A stretch of 64,000 nucleotides of DNA from Bacteroides cutis (GCF_900241005.1 NZ_OEST01000004.1:186001-250000), one strand, 5' to 3'. Positions 7,982-16,031 are shown, numbered from the stretch's first letter. Notes: generated by a model from the sequence alone, not told the origin. Numbers and translations are program-made.

Positions 7982-7998
7982 AGGAGGAGGAAAGTATG
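7982..7998 (+). promoter_or_regulatory. Strong Shine-Dalgarno sequence for rplI
   Basis: AGGAGGAGG (7982-7990) lies 5 nt before the ATG at 7996, a second extended anti-SD complement in the same operon. Confidence 0.9.
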
Positions 7999-8445
7999 GA
8001 AATTATATTGAAAGAAGACATCGTAAACTTGGGTTATAAGAACGACATTGTAACAGTAAAGTCTGGTTACGGTCGTAACTACCTCATCCCGACTGGTAAA
8101 GCTGTCATCGCTTCACCGGCTGCAAAGAAAATGTTGGCTGAAGAGCTGAAACAACGCGCTCACAAGCTGGAAAAAATTAGAAAAGATGCTGAAGAACTGG
8201 CTGCCAAGCTGGGAGGTGTATCATTGAAGATTGCTACTAAAGTTAGTTCCACTGGTACTATTTTCGGTTCTGTAAGTAATATCCAGATTGCTGAAGAGTT
8301 GGCTAAATTGGGTCATAACATCGATCGTAAGATTATTGTTGTTAAAGACGCAGTGAAAGAAGTAGGTAACTATAAGGCTATTGTTAAGTTGCACAAGGAG
8401 GTTTCTGTAGAAATTCCTTTTGAAGTAGTTGCTGAAGAAGCATAA
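7996..8445 (+). CDS. rplI: 50S ribosomal protein bL9
   Basis: A 149-aa bL9. The N-terminal domain has EIILKEDIVNLGYKNDIVTVK and the signature GYGRNYLIPTGKAV; a long connecting helix (residues ~45-75) leads to a C-terminal domain with STGTIFGSVSN. It binds 23S rRNA near the L1 stalk and helps maintain reading frame. Last gene of the rpsF operon, 15 nt after rpsR, followed by a strong terminator. Confidence 0.97.
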   Translation: MEIILKEDIVNLGYKNDIVTVKSGYGRNYLIPTGKAVIASPAAKKMLAEELKQRAHKLEKIRKDAEELAAKLGGVSLKIATKVSSTGTIFGSVSNIQIAEELAKLGHNIDRKIIVVKDAVKEVGNYKAIVKLHKEVSVEIPFEVVAEEA

Positions 8446-8465
8446 AAAACTTTATAATATATAAG

Positions 8466-8497
8466 AAAGCCCGGTTTTATGGAACCGGGCTTTTTTT
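8466..8497 (+). terminator. Terminator of the rpsF operon
   Basis: An 11-bp stem (8466-8476 with 8483-8493), a 6-nt loop and a T-run through 8497. Confidence 0.92.
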
Positions 8498-8561
8498 GTA
8501 TGGGGGATTTTTTTTAGAAGCTCTCATGAAGAAGGTGTTAAAAATGTGTAGAGATATCAAT

Positions 8562-8595
8562 AAAAAAAGGACATATCCGTTGGGATATGTCCTTT
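8562..8595 (-). terminator. Terminator of the RRM protein gene
   Basis: A perfect 13-bp stem (8566-8578 with 8583-8595) with a GTTG loop. On the - strand it is followed by seven T, i.e. the A-run 8562-8568. Confidence 0.88.
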
Positions 8596-8622
8596 ACCTT
8601 ATTGTCGGTCAGTGAGTTCTTT

Positions 8623-8868
8623 TTAGCTTCTTGGTAATGCTTCTTTCACTACCATTTGACGACCTACATATTCTGCTCCGTTCAATTTGTTGATTGCTTG
8701 TTGAGCTTCAGATGCTTCAGGCATGTCTACGAAGGCAAAACCTTTTGATCTATTTGTATTGCGGTCCATAATCAGTTTTACTGATTCTACTGTTCCATAC
8801 TCTTCCATTACTTGTCTCAAATCTGATTCCCTAACGTTGTAGCTAAGGTTTCCAATGTACATATTCAT
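8623..8868 (-). CDS. Single-RRM RNA-binding protein
   Basis: An 81-aa protein that is essentially one RNA-recognition motif. RNP2 is MYIGNL near the start and RNP1 is KGFAFVDM at residues ~43-50; the aromatic positions for base stacking (Tyr in RNP2, two Phe in RNP1) are present. The ATG giving MNMYIGNLSY is chosen because RNP2 follows at once. It is monocistronic, with a leader of possibly >100 nt. Small RRM proteins are common in Bacteroidota and, in Bacteroides, some act as global post-transcriptional regulators of polysaccharide and capsule loci. Which paralog this is cannot be told here. Confidence 0.92.
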   Translation of the reverse strand: MNMYIGNLSYNVRESDLRQVMEEYGTVESVKLIMDRNTNRSKGFAFVDMPEASEAQQAINKLNGAEYVGRQMVVKEALPRS

Positions 8869-9136
8869 AAAATACAAAAATAAAAAATTAATAATTCAAT
8901 AAAGGGGGATCTTAGGAAGTCGTAGTCAGAAATGAAAATTCTCAATGTGGTTAATCGAGTAGAAACATAATGAAAAGCAGATCGTAATAAACCTCTTATT
9001 GTTTTGTTGATACAAAGGAACGACTTTTATTTGGTATTACTACTATACTTCTCTATTTATCTACATATAATACTCTTTTTTGTGAAATAAGACCAAGACT
9101 TAACAATTGAGGAATGAAAAAGAGGAGAAAAAGCAT
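8869..9136. other. Intergenic region upstream of the RRM gene
   Basis: AT-rich, with no gene seen. A near-consensus -7 element (TTCCTTTG on the - strand, 9013-9020) would give a ~145-nt leader for the RRM mRNA, long enough for autogenous control, though no obvious structure stands out. Confidence 0.35.
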
Positions 9137-9173
9137 AAAAAAAGTCTGTCCGTGCTTATACACGTCAGACTTT
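9137..9173 (-). terminator. Terminator of the Ala-rich lipoprotein gene
   Basis: An interrupted stem (aaagtctg with cagacttt, plus an inner cgtg/cacg) at 9141-9173, followed on the - strand by seven T (A-run 9137-9143). Confidence 0.82.
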
Positions 9174-9199
9174 CAATTCTCTCTAGTGTTGTACTGAAA

Positions 9200-9409
9200 T
9201 TATTCAGCTACAACGGCTGCGCTATCTACTGCTACAGTATCAGCTGCTGCTGCGGCTGCTGCTTCAGCTGCTGCTGCTTCTACAGCTGCGATTGAATCAG
9301 CGATACGGATAGAATCTGCAGCTGCTTGTTCTGCGTTAGCTGCTTTGTTGCCACAAGATGCGAAAGATACTGCTACGATAGCTACTGCCATCAAAACTAA
9401 TTTTTTCAT
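9200..9409 (-). CDS. Small Ala-rich lipoprotein
   Basis: A 69-aa precursor. The ATG giving MKKLVLMAVA is chosen because it begins a textbook lipoprotein signal; the lipobox SFASC puts the lipidated Cys at residue 19. The mature ~50 residues are almost only Ala, Glu, Asp, Val and Ser (repeats such as ADSIRIADSIAAVEAAAAEA), predicting an acidic helical or disordered tether. The Ala codons form a GCT/GCA/GCG-rich low-complexity tract prone to length change. Similar short acidic Ala-rich lipoproteins occur in Bacteroides as abundant envelope proteins of unknown role. It has its own promoter and terminator. Confidence 0.8.
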   Translation of the reverse strand: MKKLVLMAVAIVAVSFASCGNKAANAEQAAADSIRIADSIAAVEAAAAEAAAAAAADTVAVDSAAVVAE

Positions 9410-9459
9410 TTTCTTTACTTTTAAAACGTAATACAATCAATTGCTTTATTAAAACGTTG

Positions 9460-9467
9460 CAAAGGTA
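9460..9467 (-). promoter_or_regulatory. -7 element for the Ala-rich lipoprotein gene
   Basis: CAAAGGTA on + equals TACCTTTG on -, a full match, ~50 nt before the ATG; the -33 box is not clear. Confidence 0.5.
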
Positions 9468-9566
9468 TGTACTTTTTAAATACGTTGTTCTCTAAACCCC
9501 AACTTTTTTTATATTTTTTTTGGAGCTCAGGCTGTTTCTATAGCATTTGGCATGTTTAATAACATA

Positions 9567-11240
9567 TTAATCTTCTGCTATACTATTATATAAGTATCTT
9601 TTAATGCTTTTCTTAGGTGTTTTCTCAAATTCAGTGGGGTAGAGTTGAATTTGGCTCACTTTTTCGTAAGCGGCAACACTATTATTCAGGTTCTTCAGGT
9701 TTTCGTCCATAATGGTTTTTAAATTTTCCGGCTGGTTCAATCCCAGCGAATCCAGAGATTCGTAATCAGCATAGACCAGAGCGACTAGTCTTTTGTTGCG
9801 TTCAATCACCAGACTTTCCAGAATGAAAGGCATATTATTGAGGCGCGCTTCGATTTCTTCGGGGAAGATGTTTTGACCGCTTGAACTGAGGATCATGGTC
9901 TTACTGCGTCCACGGATGAACAGATTATTATTTTCATCCAATGTACCCAAGTCACCGGTCCGTAGCCAGCCATCTTCGGTAAACACTTCTTTGGTAGCTT
10001 CCGGGTTTTTGTAATAACCGGCCATAACGTTTTCACCACGTACCTGGATTTCTCCGAGAAGAGCTTCCGGATTTTCTTTATAGATACGTGCTTCCATGAT
10101 GTCGAGCACACGTCCTGAAGAAGTCGGTACAAACTCATTCCACGGTGCATAACTGATGAGTGGCGCACATTCTGTCATTCCGTAGCCGATGGTGAAAGGA
10201 AACTTAATACGATGAAAAAATTCTTCCACTTCTGGGTTCATGGCAGCACCGCCAATGATTACCTCCTTGAAACGCCCACCCAAAGCATCTACCAGTTTTT
10301 TGCGGATTTGTCCGTAAATCTGTCCGTCGAGTAACGGAATGCTGAGTGCCCATTTCATAGGTTTCTTATTAATGATAGGCTGAATAACATTTTTGTATAT
10401 CTTTTCAATGACAAGAGGTACAGTAATAATCAGGTTAGGTTTTACTTCCTCAAAAGCTTTCATCAAGATTTTGGGAGAAGGGACTTTTCCTAAAAGAGTG
10501 ACGTGCGTACCTACGGCAGTTGCGGTCAGGAAATCGAATGCGCAGCCGTATGCATGAGCCAACGGAAGGAATGACAGTACTTTGTCTCCTTTCTCCAGCA
10601 AGTGTGTACGTATTCCGAAGGTGACGTTACCCGCGAGGTTGTTTCCTGTAAGCATGACGCCTTTACTGAAACCTGTGGTACCGGAGGTATAATTCAGCAA
10701 CATAATCTTGTCATTCGACAAGTCGGTATATACAACATCTTCCCGGTGAAATCCTTTGGGGTAAGTTTCTTGCATTTCATTATCCAGATGCTTAAGGAAA
10801 CGCTGGATCGTTTCACCGTCACGCTGATATAAACAGCGGAAATCGGTCAGCGAGAAAACTCCCCGCAGTCCTGTCAGCCGTTCTTCTTCCAAATGTTCCC
10901 AGATGGCGTCGCTGGTGAAGAGGAAAGTCGACTCGGAGTGGTTCACGATGTGATGAACATCGTTCGGGTTAAAGTCTTGCAGGATAGGAACTACGATACC
11001 TCCGTATGTAATCGTTGCCATATAAGCAATGCACCAACGGGCATTGTTCTTGCCGATGATGGAAATCTTATCCCCCCGGCGAAGGCTGCAATGCTTGAAC
11101 AACAAGTGCAATTTGGCAATTTCCTGTGCCACTTGCCCGTAGGTATAACTCTCATCTTCCCCATAATCAGTGTAGCAGGGAAGGTCCCAATTCTCACGGA
11201 AACTATGCTCATATAGTTTGATAAAGTTCTCTTGTATCAT
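9567..11240 (-). CDS. Long-chain fatty acid--CoA ligase-like AMP-binding protein
   Basis: A 557-aa member of the adenylate-forming superfamily. The ATP-binding P-loop is YTSGTTGFSKGV (~residues 185-196), the adenine motif is GYGMTECAP, and the hinge/A8 region is WLRTGDLG followed by FIRGRSK. The C-terminal catalytic Lys is probably in KTPKKSIKRYL. It would activate a fatty acid to acyl-AMP and then acyl-CoA (or acyl-ACP) at the cytoplasmic membrane. Length and motif order fit FadD/FACS proteins of Bacteroidota. It is divergent from mtaB with about 80 nt between the starts. The acyl substrate is not defined by sequence. Confidence 0.9.
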   Translation of the reverse strand: MIQENFIKLYEHSFRENWDLPCYTDYGEDESYTYGQVAQEIAKLHLLFKHCSLRRGDKISIIGKNNARWCIAYMATITYGGIVVPILQDFNPNDVHHIVNHSESTFLFTSDAIWEHLEEERLTGLRGVFSLTDFRCLYQRDGETIQRFLKHLDNEMQETYPKGFHREDVVYTDLSNDKIMLLNYTSGTTGFSKGVMLTGNNLAGNVTFGIRTHLLEKGDKVLSFLPLAHAYGCAFDFLTATAVGTHVTLLGKVPSPKILMKAFEEVKPNLIITVPLVIEKIYKNVIQPIINKKPMKWALSIPLLDGQIYGQIRKKLVDALGGRFKEVIIGGAAMNPEVEEFFHRIKFPFTIGYGMTECAPLISYAPWNEFVPTSSGRVLDIMEARIYKENPEALLGEIQVRGENVMAGYYKNPEATKEVFTEDGWLRTGDLGTLDENNNLFIRGRSKTMILSSSGQNIFPEEIEARLNNMPFILESLVIERNKRLVALVYADYESLDSLGLNQPENLKTIMDENLKNLNNSVAAYEKVSQIQLYPTEFEKTPKKSIKRYLYNSIAED

Positions 11241-11293
11241 TGCACAAATATTAGTTGAGTGTGCAAAAGTAGGAAAAATAGATTAATAATGTA

Positions 11294-11301
11294 TATATTT
11301 G
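11294..11301 (+). promoter_or_regulatory. -7 element for the mtaB operon
   Basis: TATATTTG matches TAnnTTTG. Transcription would start near 11308, which makes the GTG at 11312 almost leaderless and favours ATG 11324 as start. No good -33 box. Confidence 0.5.
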
Positions 11302-11323
11302 CACCTGAAATGTGAAGATGCTC

Positions 11324-12640
11324 ATGATAGATACCAATATATTTCAAGATAAGACAGCGGTTTATTATACGTTGGGTTGCAAATTGAACTTTTCCGAAAC
11401 CTCTACTATCGGTAAGATTTTGCGGGAAGCCGGGGTACGTACAGCACGTAAGGGAGAAAAGGCTGATATTTGTGTGGTGAACACCTGTTCGGTGACGGAA
11501 GTGGCGGATAAGAAGTGCCGCCAAGCCATTCATCGGCTGGTGAAGCAGCATCCGGATGCTTTCGTGGTGGTGACAGGCTGCTATGCCCAGTTGAAGCCCG
11601 ATACGGTAGCAAAGATAGAAGGAGTGGACGTAGTGCTTGGTGCCGAGCAGAAAAAAGATCTGCTTCAATATCTCGGTAATCTCCGGAAACATGAAAACGG
11701 GGAAGCCTACACTTCGGCTCTGAAAGATATCCGTTCGTTTGCTCCTTCCTGTTCGCGCGGCGATCGTACCCGTTTTTTCTTGAAGGTGCAAGACGGATGC
11801 GATTATTATTGTTCTTATTGTACAATCCCCTTTGCCCGTGGCCAAAGCCGTAACGGCAGCATTGCTTCTATGGTAGAGCAAGCCCGCCAGGCTGCAGCGG
11901 AAGGTGGAAAAGAGATCGTGCTGACCGGTGTCAATATCGGTGATTTCGGGAAAACGACCGGAGAGTCCTTTTTCGATTTGGTGAAAGCTTTGGACGAAGT
12001 AGAAGGTATCGAGCGTTATCGCATCTCCTCCATCGAACCGAATTTGCTGACGGATGAGATTATAGAATACGTAGCCCGCTCCAGGCGTTTTATGCCTCAC
12101 TTCCATATTCCGTTGCAGTCCGGCAGCGACGAAGTGCTACAACTGATGCGCCGTCGATATGATACGAAATTATTCGCGTCGAAAGTGAAGAAGGTGAAGG
12201 AAGTGATGCCCGATGCATTTATAGGCGTGGACGTCATTGTAGGCACGCGCGGTGAAACGGACGAATATTTTGAGCAGGCTTACGAGTTTATCAAGGGGCT
12301 GGATGTGACGCAACTCCATGTATTCAGTTATTCCGAACGTCCCGGTACACAAGCTCTGAAAATAGATCATGTCGTTTCTCCCGAAGACAAGCACCGTCGC
12401 AGCCAGCGATTGTTGCAATTATCGGAAGAGAAGACGCATGCTTTCTATGCCCGTCACATCGGGCAGACCATGTCTGTCTTGCTTGAACGTTCCAAGCCCG
12501 GAACTCCGATGCATGGCTTCACTTCGAACTATATCCGGGTGGAAGTGCCCCATGATGATGCGTTGGATAATCAGGTAATATCCGTACGTCTGGGTGATTT
12601 TAATGAAGACGGTACCGCCCTCTCAGGAGTGATAGAATAA
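11324..12640 (+). CDS. mtaB: tRNA (N6-threonylcarbamoyladenosine) methylthiotransferase MtaB
   Basis: 438 aa from ATG 11324 (MIDTNIFQDK). It is a radical-SAM methylthiotransferase of the MiaB/MtaB group: N-terminal UPF0004 domain with three Cys for an auxiliary 4Fe-4S cluster (LGCKLN, NTCSVT, TGCYAQ), then the radical SAM motif CDYYCSYC (CxxxCxxC). A C-terminal TRAM-like region follows. It converts t6A37 to ms2t6A37 in tRNAs reading ANN codons. First gene of a four-gene + strand operon; the next start is 29 nt downstream. Confidence 0.9.
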   Translation: MIDTNIFQDKTAVYYTLGCKLNFSETSTIGKILREAGVRTARKGEKADICVVNTCSVTEVADKKCRQAIHRLVKQHPDAFVVVTGCYAQLKPDTVAKIEGVDVVLGAEQKKDLLQYLGNLRKHENGEAYTSALKDIRSFAPSCSRGDRTRFFLKVQDGCDYYCSYCTIPFARGQSRNGSIASMVEQARQAAAEGGKEIVLTGVNIGDFGKTTGESFFDLVKALDEVEGIERYRISSIEPNLLTDEIIEYVARSRRFMPHFHIPLQSGSDEVLQLMRRRYDTKLFASKVKKVKEVMPDAFIGVDVIVGTRGETDEYFEQAYEFIKGLDVTQLHVFSYSERPGTQALKIDHVVSPEDKHRRSQRLLQLSEEKTHAFYARHIGQTMSVLLERSKPGTPMHGFTSNYIRVEVPHDDALDNQVISVRLGDFNEDGTALSGVIE

Positions 12641-12669
12641 TTTATAACTGGTAATTAGTAATTGATAAA

Positions 12670-13569
12670 GTGAAATCGAAAGTAATCTATTGGCTGACTT
12701 ATGCAGGTATGTGGCTTTTGGCGCTACTGCCTTTCCGTATGCTTTATGCTCTTTCAGATGGATTTTACTTCCTGATGCGATATATAATCCGTTATCGCAA
12801 GCGGGTGATACGTACAAACTTGAGGAACTCTTTTCCTGAGAAAACGGATGCTGAGTTGCTTAATATAGAACGTCGCTTCTACCACTATATATGCGACTAC
12901 ATGTTGGAGGAAGTCAAAATGCTGCGTATGTCTTTCGATGAATTACACCGCAGGATGAACTACAAGAATACGGAAGCCTACCTTTCCATGATAGACAGGT
13001 ATGGAGGCATTGTAGTGATGATTCCCCATTATGCCAACTTTGAATGGTTGATAGGAATGGGAGCCATCATGAAGCCGGAGGATATTGCCGGACAAGTATA
13101 CAAACCCCTGCATAATAAGTATATGGATGAAATGTTCAAACTGATCCGCTCTCGTTTTGGCGGTTATAACATTCCGAAACATTCTACGGCTCGTGAAGTG
13201 ATAAAGTTGCGGCGTGAAAATAAGCGAATGGCGTTGGGGTTGATAACAGACCAGTCTCCCATCCCCAATGAAGCCCATCATTGGACTATCTTCCTCAATC
13301 AGGACACCGTTTTCATGGATGGTGCCGAGCGTATTGCCAAGATGATGAACTTTCCCGTGTTTTATGCCGAATTGTGCAAGACGGGCAGGGGATATTGCGA
13401 GGTTTCTTTCGATTTATTGACCGAAACTCCCAAACAGACTGCTGACGGGGAGATTACCGAACTTTTTGCCCGTCGTCTGGAGCAAACTATTCACAGAGAC
13501 CCTCCTTATTGGTTCTGGTCGCATAAGCGCTGGAAACTGAAACGTGAAGATGTGATGCAGCATGGATAA
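12670..13569 (+). CDS. LpxL/HtrB-type lipid A acyltransferase
   Basis: A 299-aa membrane-anchored acyltransferase with a GTG start; no ATG lies close enough to keep the N-terminal helix YWLTYAGMWLLALLPF. The catalytic HX4E motif is HYANFE, and downstream blocks include ITDQSPIPNEAHHW and FWSHKRWK. LpxL/LpxM-family enzymes add secondary acyl chains to lipid A at the inner face of the cytoplasmic membrane; Bacteroides lipid A is penta-acylated, which fits one such enzyme. It overlaps the next gene by 8 nt, so coupled expression is likely. Acting on another lipid cannot be excluded. Confidence 0.85.
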   Translation: MKSKVIYWLTYAGMWLLALLPFRMLYALSDGFYFLMRYIIRYRKRVIRTNLRNSFPEKTDAELLNIERRFYHYICDYMLEEVKMLRMSFDELHRRMNYKNTEAYLSMIDRYGGIVVMIPHYANFEWLIGMGAIMKPEDIAGQVYKPLHNKYMDEMFKLIRSRFGGYNIPKHSTAREVIKLRRENKRMALGLITDQSPIPNEAHHWTIFLNQDTVFMDGAERIAKMMNFPVFYAELCKTGRGYCEVSFDLLTETPKQTADGEITELFARRLEQTIHRDPPYWFWSHKRWKLKREDVMQHG

Positions 13570-14578
13570 GATAGCTGTAGTCATATTAAACTGGAATGGT
13601 TGTGAAATGCTTCGTTCGTTTCTCCCTTCCGTTATTCGTTGTTCTGAAACGGATGGCGCAGTGGTATACGTGGCAGATAACGGCTCTACCGATACATCTG
13701 TTGAGACGCTCCGCAAAGAGTTCCCCACCGTACATCTTATTATATTAGAAGAAAACCGGGGATTTGCCGACGGATATAACCTTGCCTTGCAACAAGTGTC
13801 TGCCGAATACGTGGTTTTGCTGAATTCCGATGTGGAAGTAACCGAACATTGGCTTACTCCTCTTGCGGCCTATATGGATGTCCATCCCGAAGTTGCCGCC
13901 TGCCAACCCAAGATACGCAGCTGGCGGTGGAAGGAATTTCTTGAATATGCCGGTGCCGCCGGAGGATTTATCGACCGCTATGGCTACCCCTTTTGCCGTG
14001 GGCGGATTATGGGTGAAGTAGAGGTGGATAAAGGACAGTATGATACTGTTATTCCGGTGTTTTGGGCTACAGGTGCGGCATTGTTTATCCGGTTGAAAGA
14101 CTATTGGGATGTCGGAGGACTGGATGGGCGCTTCTTTGCCCACATGGAGGAGATTGATTTATGCTGGCGCCTTCGTGCCCGAGGACGTTTATTGGTCTGC
14201 ATTCCACAGAGCGTGGTGTACCATGTAGGTGGTGCCACCCTTAAAAAAGAAAATCCGCAGAAAACGTTCCTCAATTTCCGCAATAACCTTGTAATGCTTT
14301 ATAAAAATCTGCCTCAAACGGAACTGGCTTCCGTGATGCGTGTACGTGCTGTACTCGATTATGTTGCCGCACTCAGTTTCGTCTTGAAAGGGCAGATATC
14401 CAATGCCTTGGCTGTATTTCGTGCCCGGCATGCCTATCACTCTCTCCGTTCTTCGTTTACAGCGGCTCGTGAGGAAAATCTCAAAAAAACTTGTCTGTCT
14501 GTTATTCCCGAACGGACAAAAAACAGTATCTTGGCGCAGTTTTATTTACATGGGAAGAAATTCTTTTCTCAATTATAA
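13562..14578 (+). CDS. Glycosyltransferase family 2 protein
   Basis: A 338-aa inverting GT-A enzyme. It opens with AVVILNWNGCEMLRSFLPS, typical of rhamnosyl-type GT2, then ADNGSTD and the metal-binding DxD-like motif LLNSDVEV (~residue 85). The ATG overlaps the acyltransferase stop by 8 nt. There is no clear membrane span apart from a mildly hydrophobic C-terminal third. It probably transfers a sugar to an envelope glycan; the pairing with an LpxL-like enzyme suggests lipooligosaccharide assembly, but acceptor and donor are unknown. Confidence 0.88.
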   Translation: MDKIAVVILNWNGCEMLRSFLPSVIRCSETDGAVVYVADNGSTDTSVETLRKEFPTVHLIILEENRGFADGYNLALQQVSAEYVVLLNSDVEVTEHWLTPLAAYMDVHPEVAACQPKIRSWRWKEFLEYAGAAGGFIDRYGYPFCRGRIMGEVEVDKGQYDTVIPVFWATGAALFIRLKDYWDVGGLDGRFFAHMEEIDLCWRLRARGRLLVCIPQSVVYHVGGATLKKENPQKTFLNFRNNLVMLYKNLPQTELASVMRVRAVLDYVAALSFVLKGQISNALAVFRARHAYHSLRSSFTAAREENLKKTCLSVIPERTKNSILAQFYLHGKKFFSQL

Positions 14579-14624
14579 GAACTGTTATTCTTTCCGGATT
14601 GTTTACTCTTAAAAGCTGTGAATT

Positions 14625-15143
14625 ATGGAAAAGTTAGTTAGAAAGATTGGTTTGGTGGCTCACGATGCCATGAAGAAAGACCTTATAGAATGGGTACTTT
14701 GGAATTCGGAACTCTTGATGGGACACAAATTCTATTGTACGGGTACTACGGGAACCCTCATTCTGGAAGCCTTGAAAGAGAAACATCCCGATGTGGAATG
14801 GGACTTTACCATACTGAAATCCGGACCGTTGGGCGGTGACCAGCAGATGGGGTCACGTATCGTAGACGGCGAGATAGATTACCTTTTCTTCTTTACCGAC
14901 CCGATGACTTTGCAGCCTCATGATACGGATGTCAAAGCCCTGACCCGCCTTGCCGGTGTAGAAAACATTGTTTTCTGTTGCAACCGTAGTACGGCAGACC
15001 ACATCATTTCAAGTCCGCTGTTCGTAGACCCCACTTATGAGCGTACCATTCCTGATTATACCAACTACACTCAGCGTTTTGCCAATAAACAGGTTGTAGC
15101 AGAAGCGGTTGAGTCGGCCAAGAAACGGAAGCGGAAGAAATAA
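14625..15143 (+). CDS. mgsA: Methylglyoxal synthase
   Basis: A 172-aa enzyme converting dihydroxyacetone phosphate to methylglyoxal and phosphate, a bypass used when phosphorylated sugars accumulate. Visible landmarks are GLVAHDAMKKDLIEW, the phosphate-binding TGTTGTL, and GPLGGDQQMGSRI with the catalytic Asp. DYLFFFTDPM and PHDTDVKALTRLA are also diagnostic. A basic tail (KKRKRKK) ends it. Last gene of the mtaB operon, 46 nt after the glycosyltransferase. Confidence 0.95.
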   Translation: MEKLVRKIGLVAHDAMKKDLIEWVLWNSELLMGHKFYCTGTTGTLILEALKEKHPDVEWDFTILKSGPLGGDQQMGSRIVDGEIDYLFFFTDPMTLQPHDTDVKALTRLAGVENIVFCCNRSTADHIISSPLFVDPTYERTIPDYTNYTQRFANKQVVAEAVESAKKRKRKK

Positions 15144-15158
15144 CTTACCTTAGATTAA

Positions 15159-15196
15159 TGCCAATGTAGTGTCTCTCTAATGCCACTATATTGGCA
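15159..15196. terminator. Hairpin between convergent mgsA and folB
   Basis: Stem of 12-13 bp with one G-U pair (15159-15171 with 15184-15196). It has no strong T-run, so its termination efficiency is uncertain. Confidence 0.5.
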
Positions 15197-15209
15197 CAGC
15201 CTGTCCTTG

Positions 15210-15572
15210 TTATGCTTTTTCCACGTTGATTTCTACCCCTGCCGCTTCAATATCCGCTCCCATGGGCGGATTTCGTTTAGACAACCTCAATTCTATGTTT
15301 TCTATTTGCGGAAATTCCCGAAATAATCGGGACACAATGCGTCCGCATACATGCTCCAGTAATTTGGACGGAATTATCATTTCCGCTTTTATTGCCTCGT
15401 ATACATCAGCATAGCTGACGGTATCTGCCACGTCATCAGTCTGCATGGCACATTCAATGTTTACTCTCAACCGTAGGTCGACAATGAACTCATTGCCTAC
15501 CGTAGTTTCTTGTTCGCCCACGCCATGGTGGGCGAAGAAATGTATCTGATTTAAGAATATATAGCTAATCAT
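15210..15572 (-). CDS. folB: Dihydroneopterin aldolase
   Basis: A 120-aa protein when started at MISYIFLNQIHFFA; the longer frame crosses the promoter. It has the FolB core: FFAHHGVGEQE (substrate-binding region), VSYADVYEAIK with the conserved Tyr, LLEHVCGRI, and LRLSKRNPPMGADI with the catalytic Lys. It converts dihydroneopterin to 6-hydroxymethyl-dihydropterin in folate synthesis. It is monocistronic with its own good promoter. Confidence 0.93.
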   Translation of the reverse strand: MISYIFLNQIHFFAHHGVGEQETTVGNEFIVDLRLRVNIECAMQTDDVADTVSYADVYEAIKAEMIIPSKLLEHVCGRIVSRLFREFPQIENIELRLSKRNPPMGADIEAAGVEINVEKA

Positions 15573-15597
15573 TATATTTTGATAACTGTAATGTGTA

Positions 15598-15629
15598 CAA
15601 ACATATAGATAAAATCTTTGTTCTACAAA
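15598..15629 (-). promoter_or_regulatory. folB promoter
   Basis: On the - strand: TTTG (15626-15629), a 20-nt spacer and TATGTTTG (15598-15605), a full match to the Bacteroides consensus, 26 nt before the ATG. Confidence 0.8.
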
Positions 15630-15675
15630 GTTCAAGGCGCTATTTCTACATCTTGTGTAAAAAAATGCGTGAGAA

Positions 15676-15706
15676 TTTTCTTTCTAATTATATTTTCATA
15701 ACTTTG
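15676..15706 (+). promoter_or_regulatory. Promoter of the surface-adhesin cluster
   Basis: TTTT (15676-15679, one mismatch to TTTG), a 19-nt spacer and TAACTTTG (15699-15706). Transcription would begin near 15713, giving an unusually long ~320-nt leader to the first ATG. Confidence 0.65.
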
Positions 15707-15786
15707 TGAGGTGTTTGGAATACATCCATTCATAAAGTTCGGTGGCGACTGGGACTTGATTTTTTTTTAATAAAATATAGTTAGAA

Positions 15787-15936
15787 GCGTTGTGCTTTGT
15801 CCTCTAAATGGAAACCTAGGAAATTTTCATTATTTAACGAAGGACAGCACAGTGGATTCTCACGTTTATAGCGTGGGACTGCTGTCTGTTTTCGTTAAAA
15901 GGCTATTCCTAGGGCCTCCATTTAGAAACAGCACGC
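15787..15936 (+). other. Nested palindrome / long hairpin leader upstream of the adhesin cluster
   Basis: Six stems nest in order: 15787-15796 with 15930-15936 (bulged), 15803-15812 with 15917-15926 (10 bp), 15815-15822 with 15906-15913 (8 bp), 15833-15840 with 15892-15899 (8 bp), 15843-15849 with 15880-15886 (7 bp), and 15858-15864 with 15872-15878 (7 bp, one G-U). The apical loop is TTTATAG. Together they form a nearly continuous extended hairpin of ~150 nt inside the predicted 5' leader. It may be a cis-acting RNA, an attenuator, or a palindromic repeat element. A perfect decamer palindrome CCTGCGCAGG follows at 16002-16011. Confidence 0.75.
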
Positions 15937-16031
15937 AGCTCCACGTTTCTGTTTCTTAACCGGTCCTTTTCGGAGTTTGGAGGACGCATGCTTCCGGTCT
16001 GCCTGCGCAGGTGGAAGTTTATAAGACGTAT

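Noticed and set aside
15787-15936. Invertible promoter (phase-variable switch)
   Set aside because: The arms are nested over the whole length rather than being short terminal repeats around a promoter, and no recombinase gene is next to it; a switch remains possible but unsupported.
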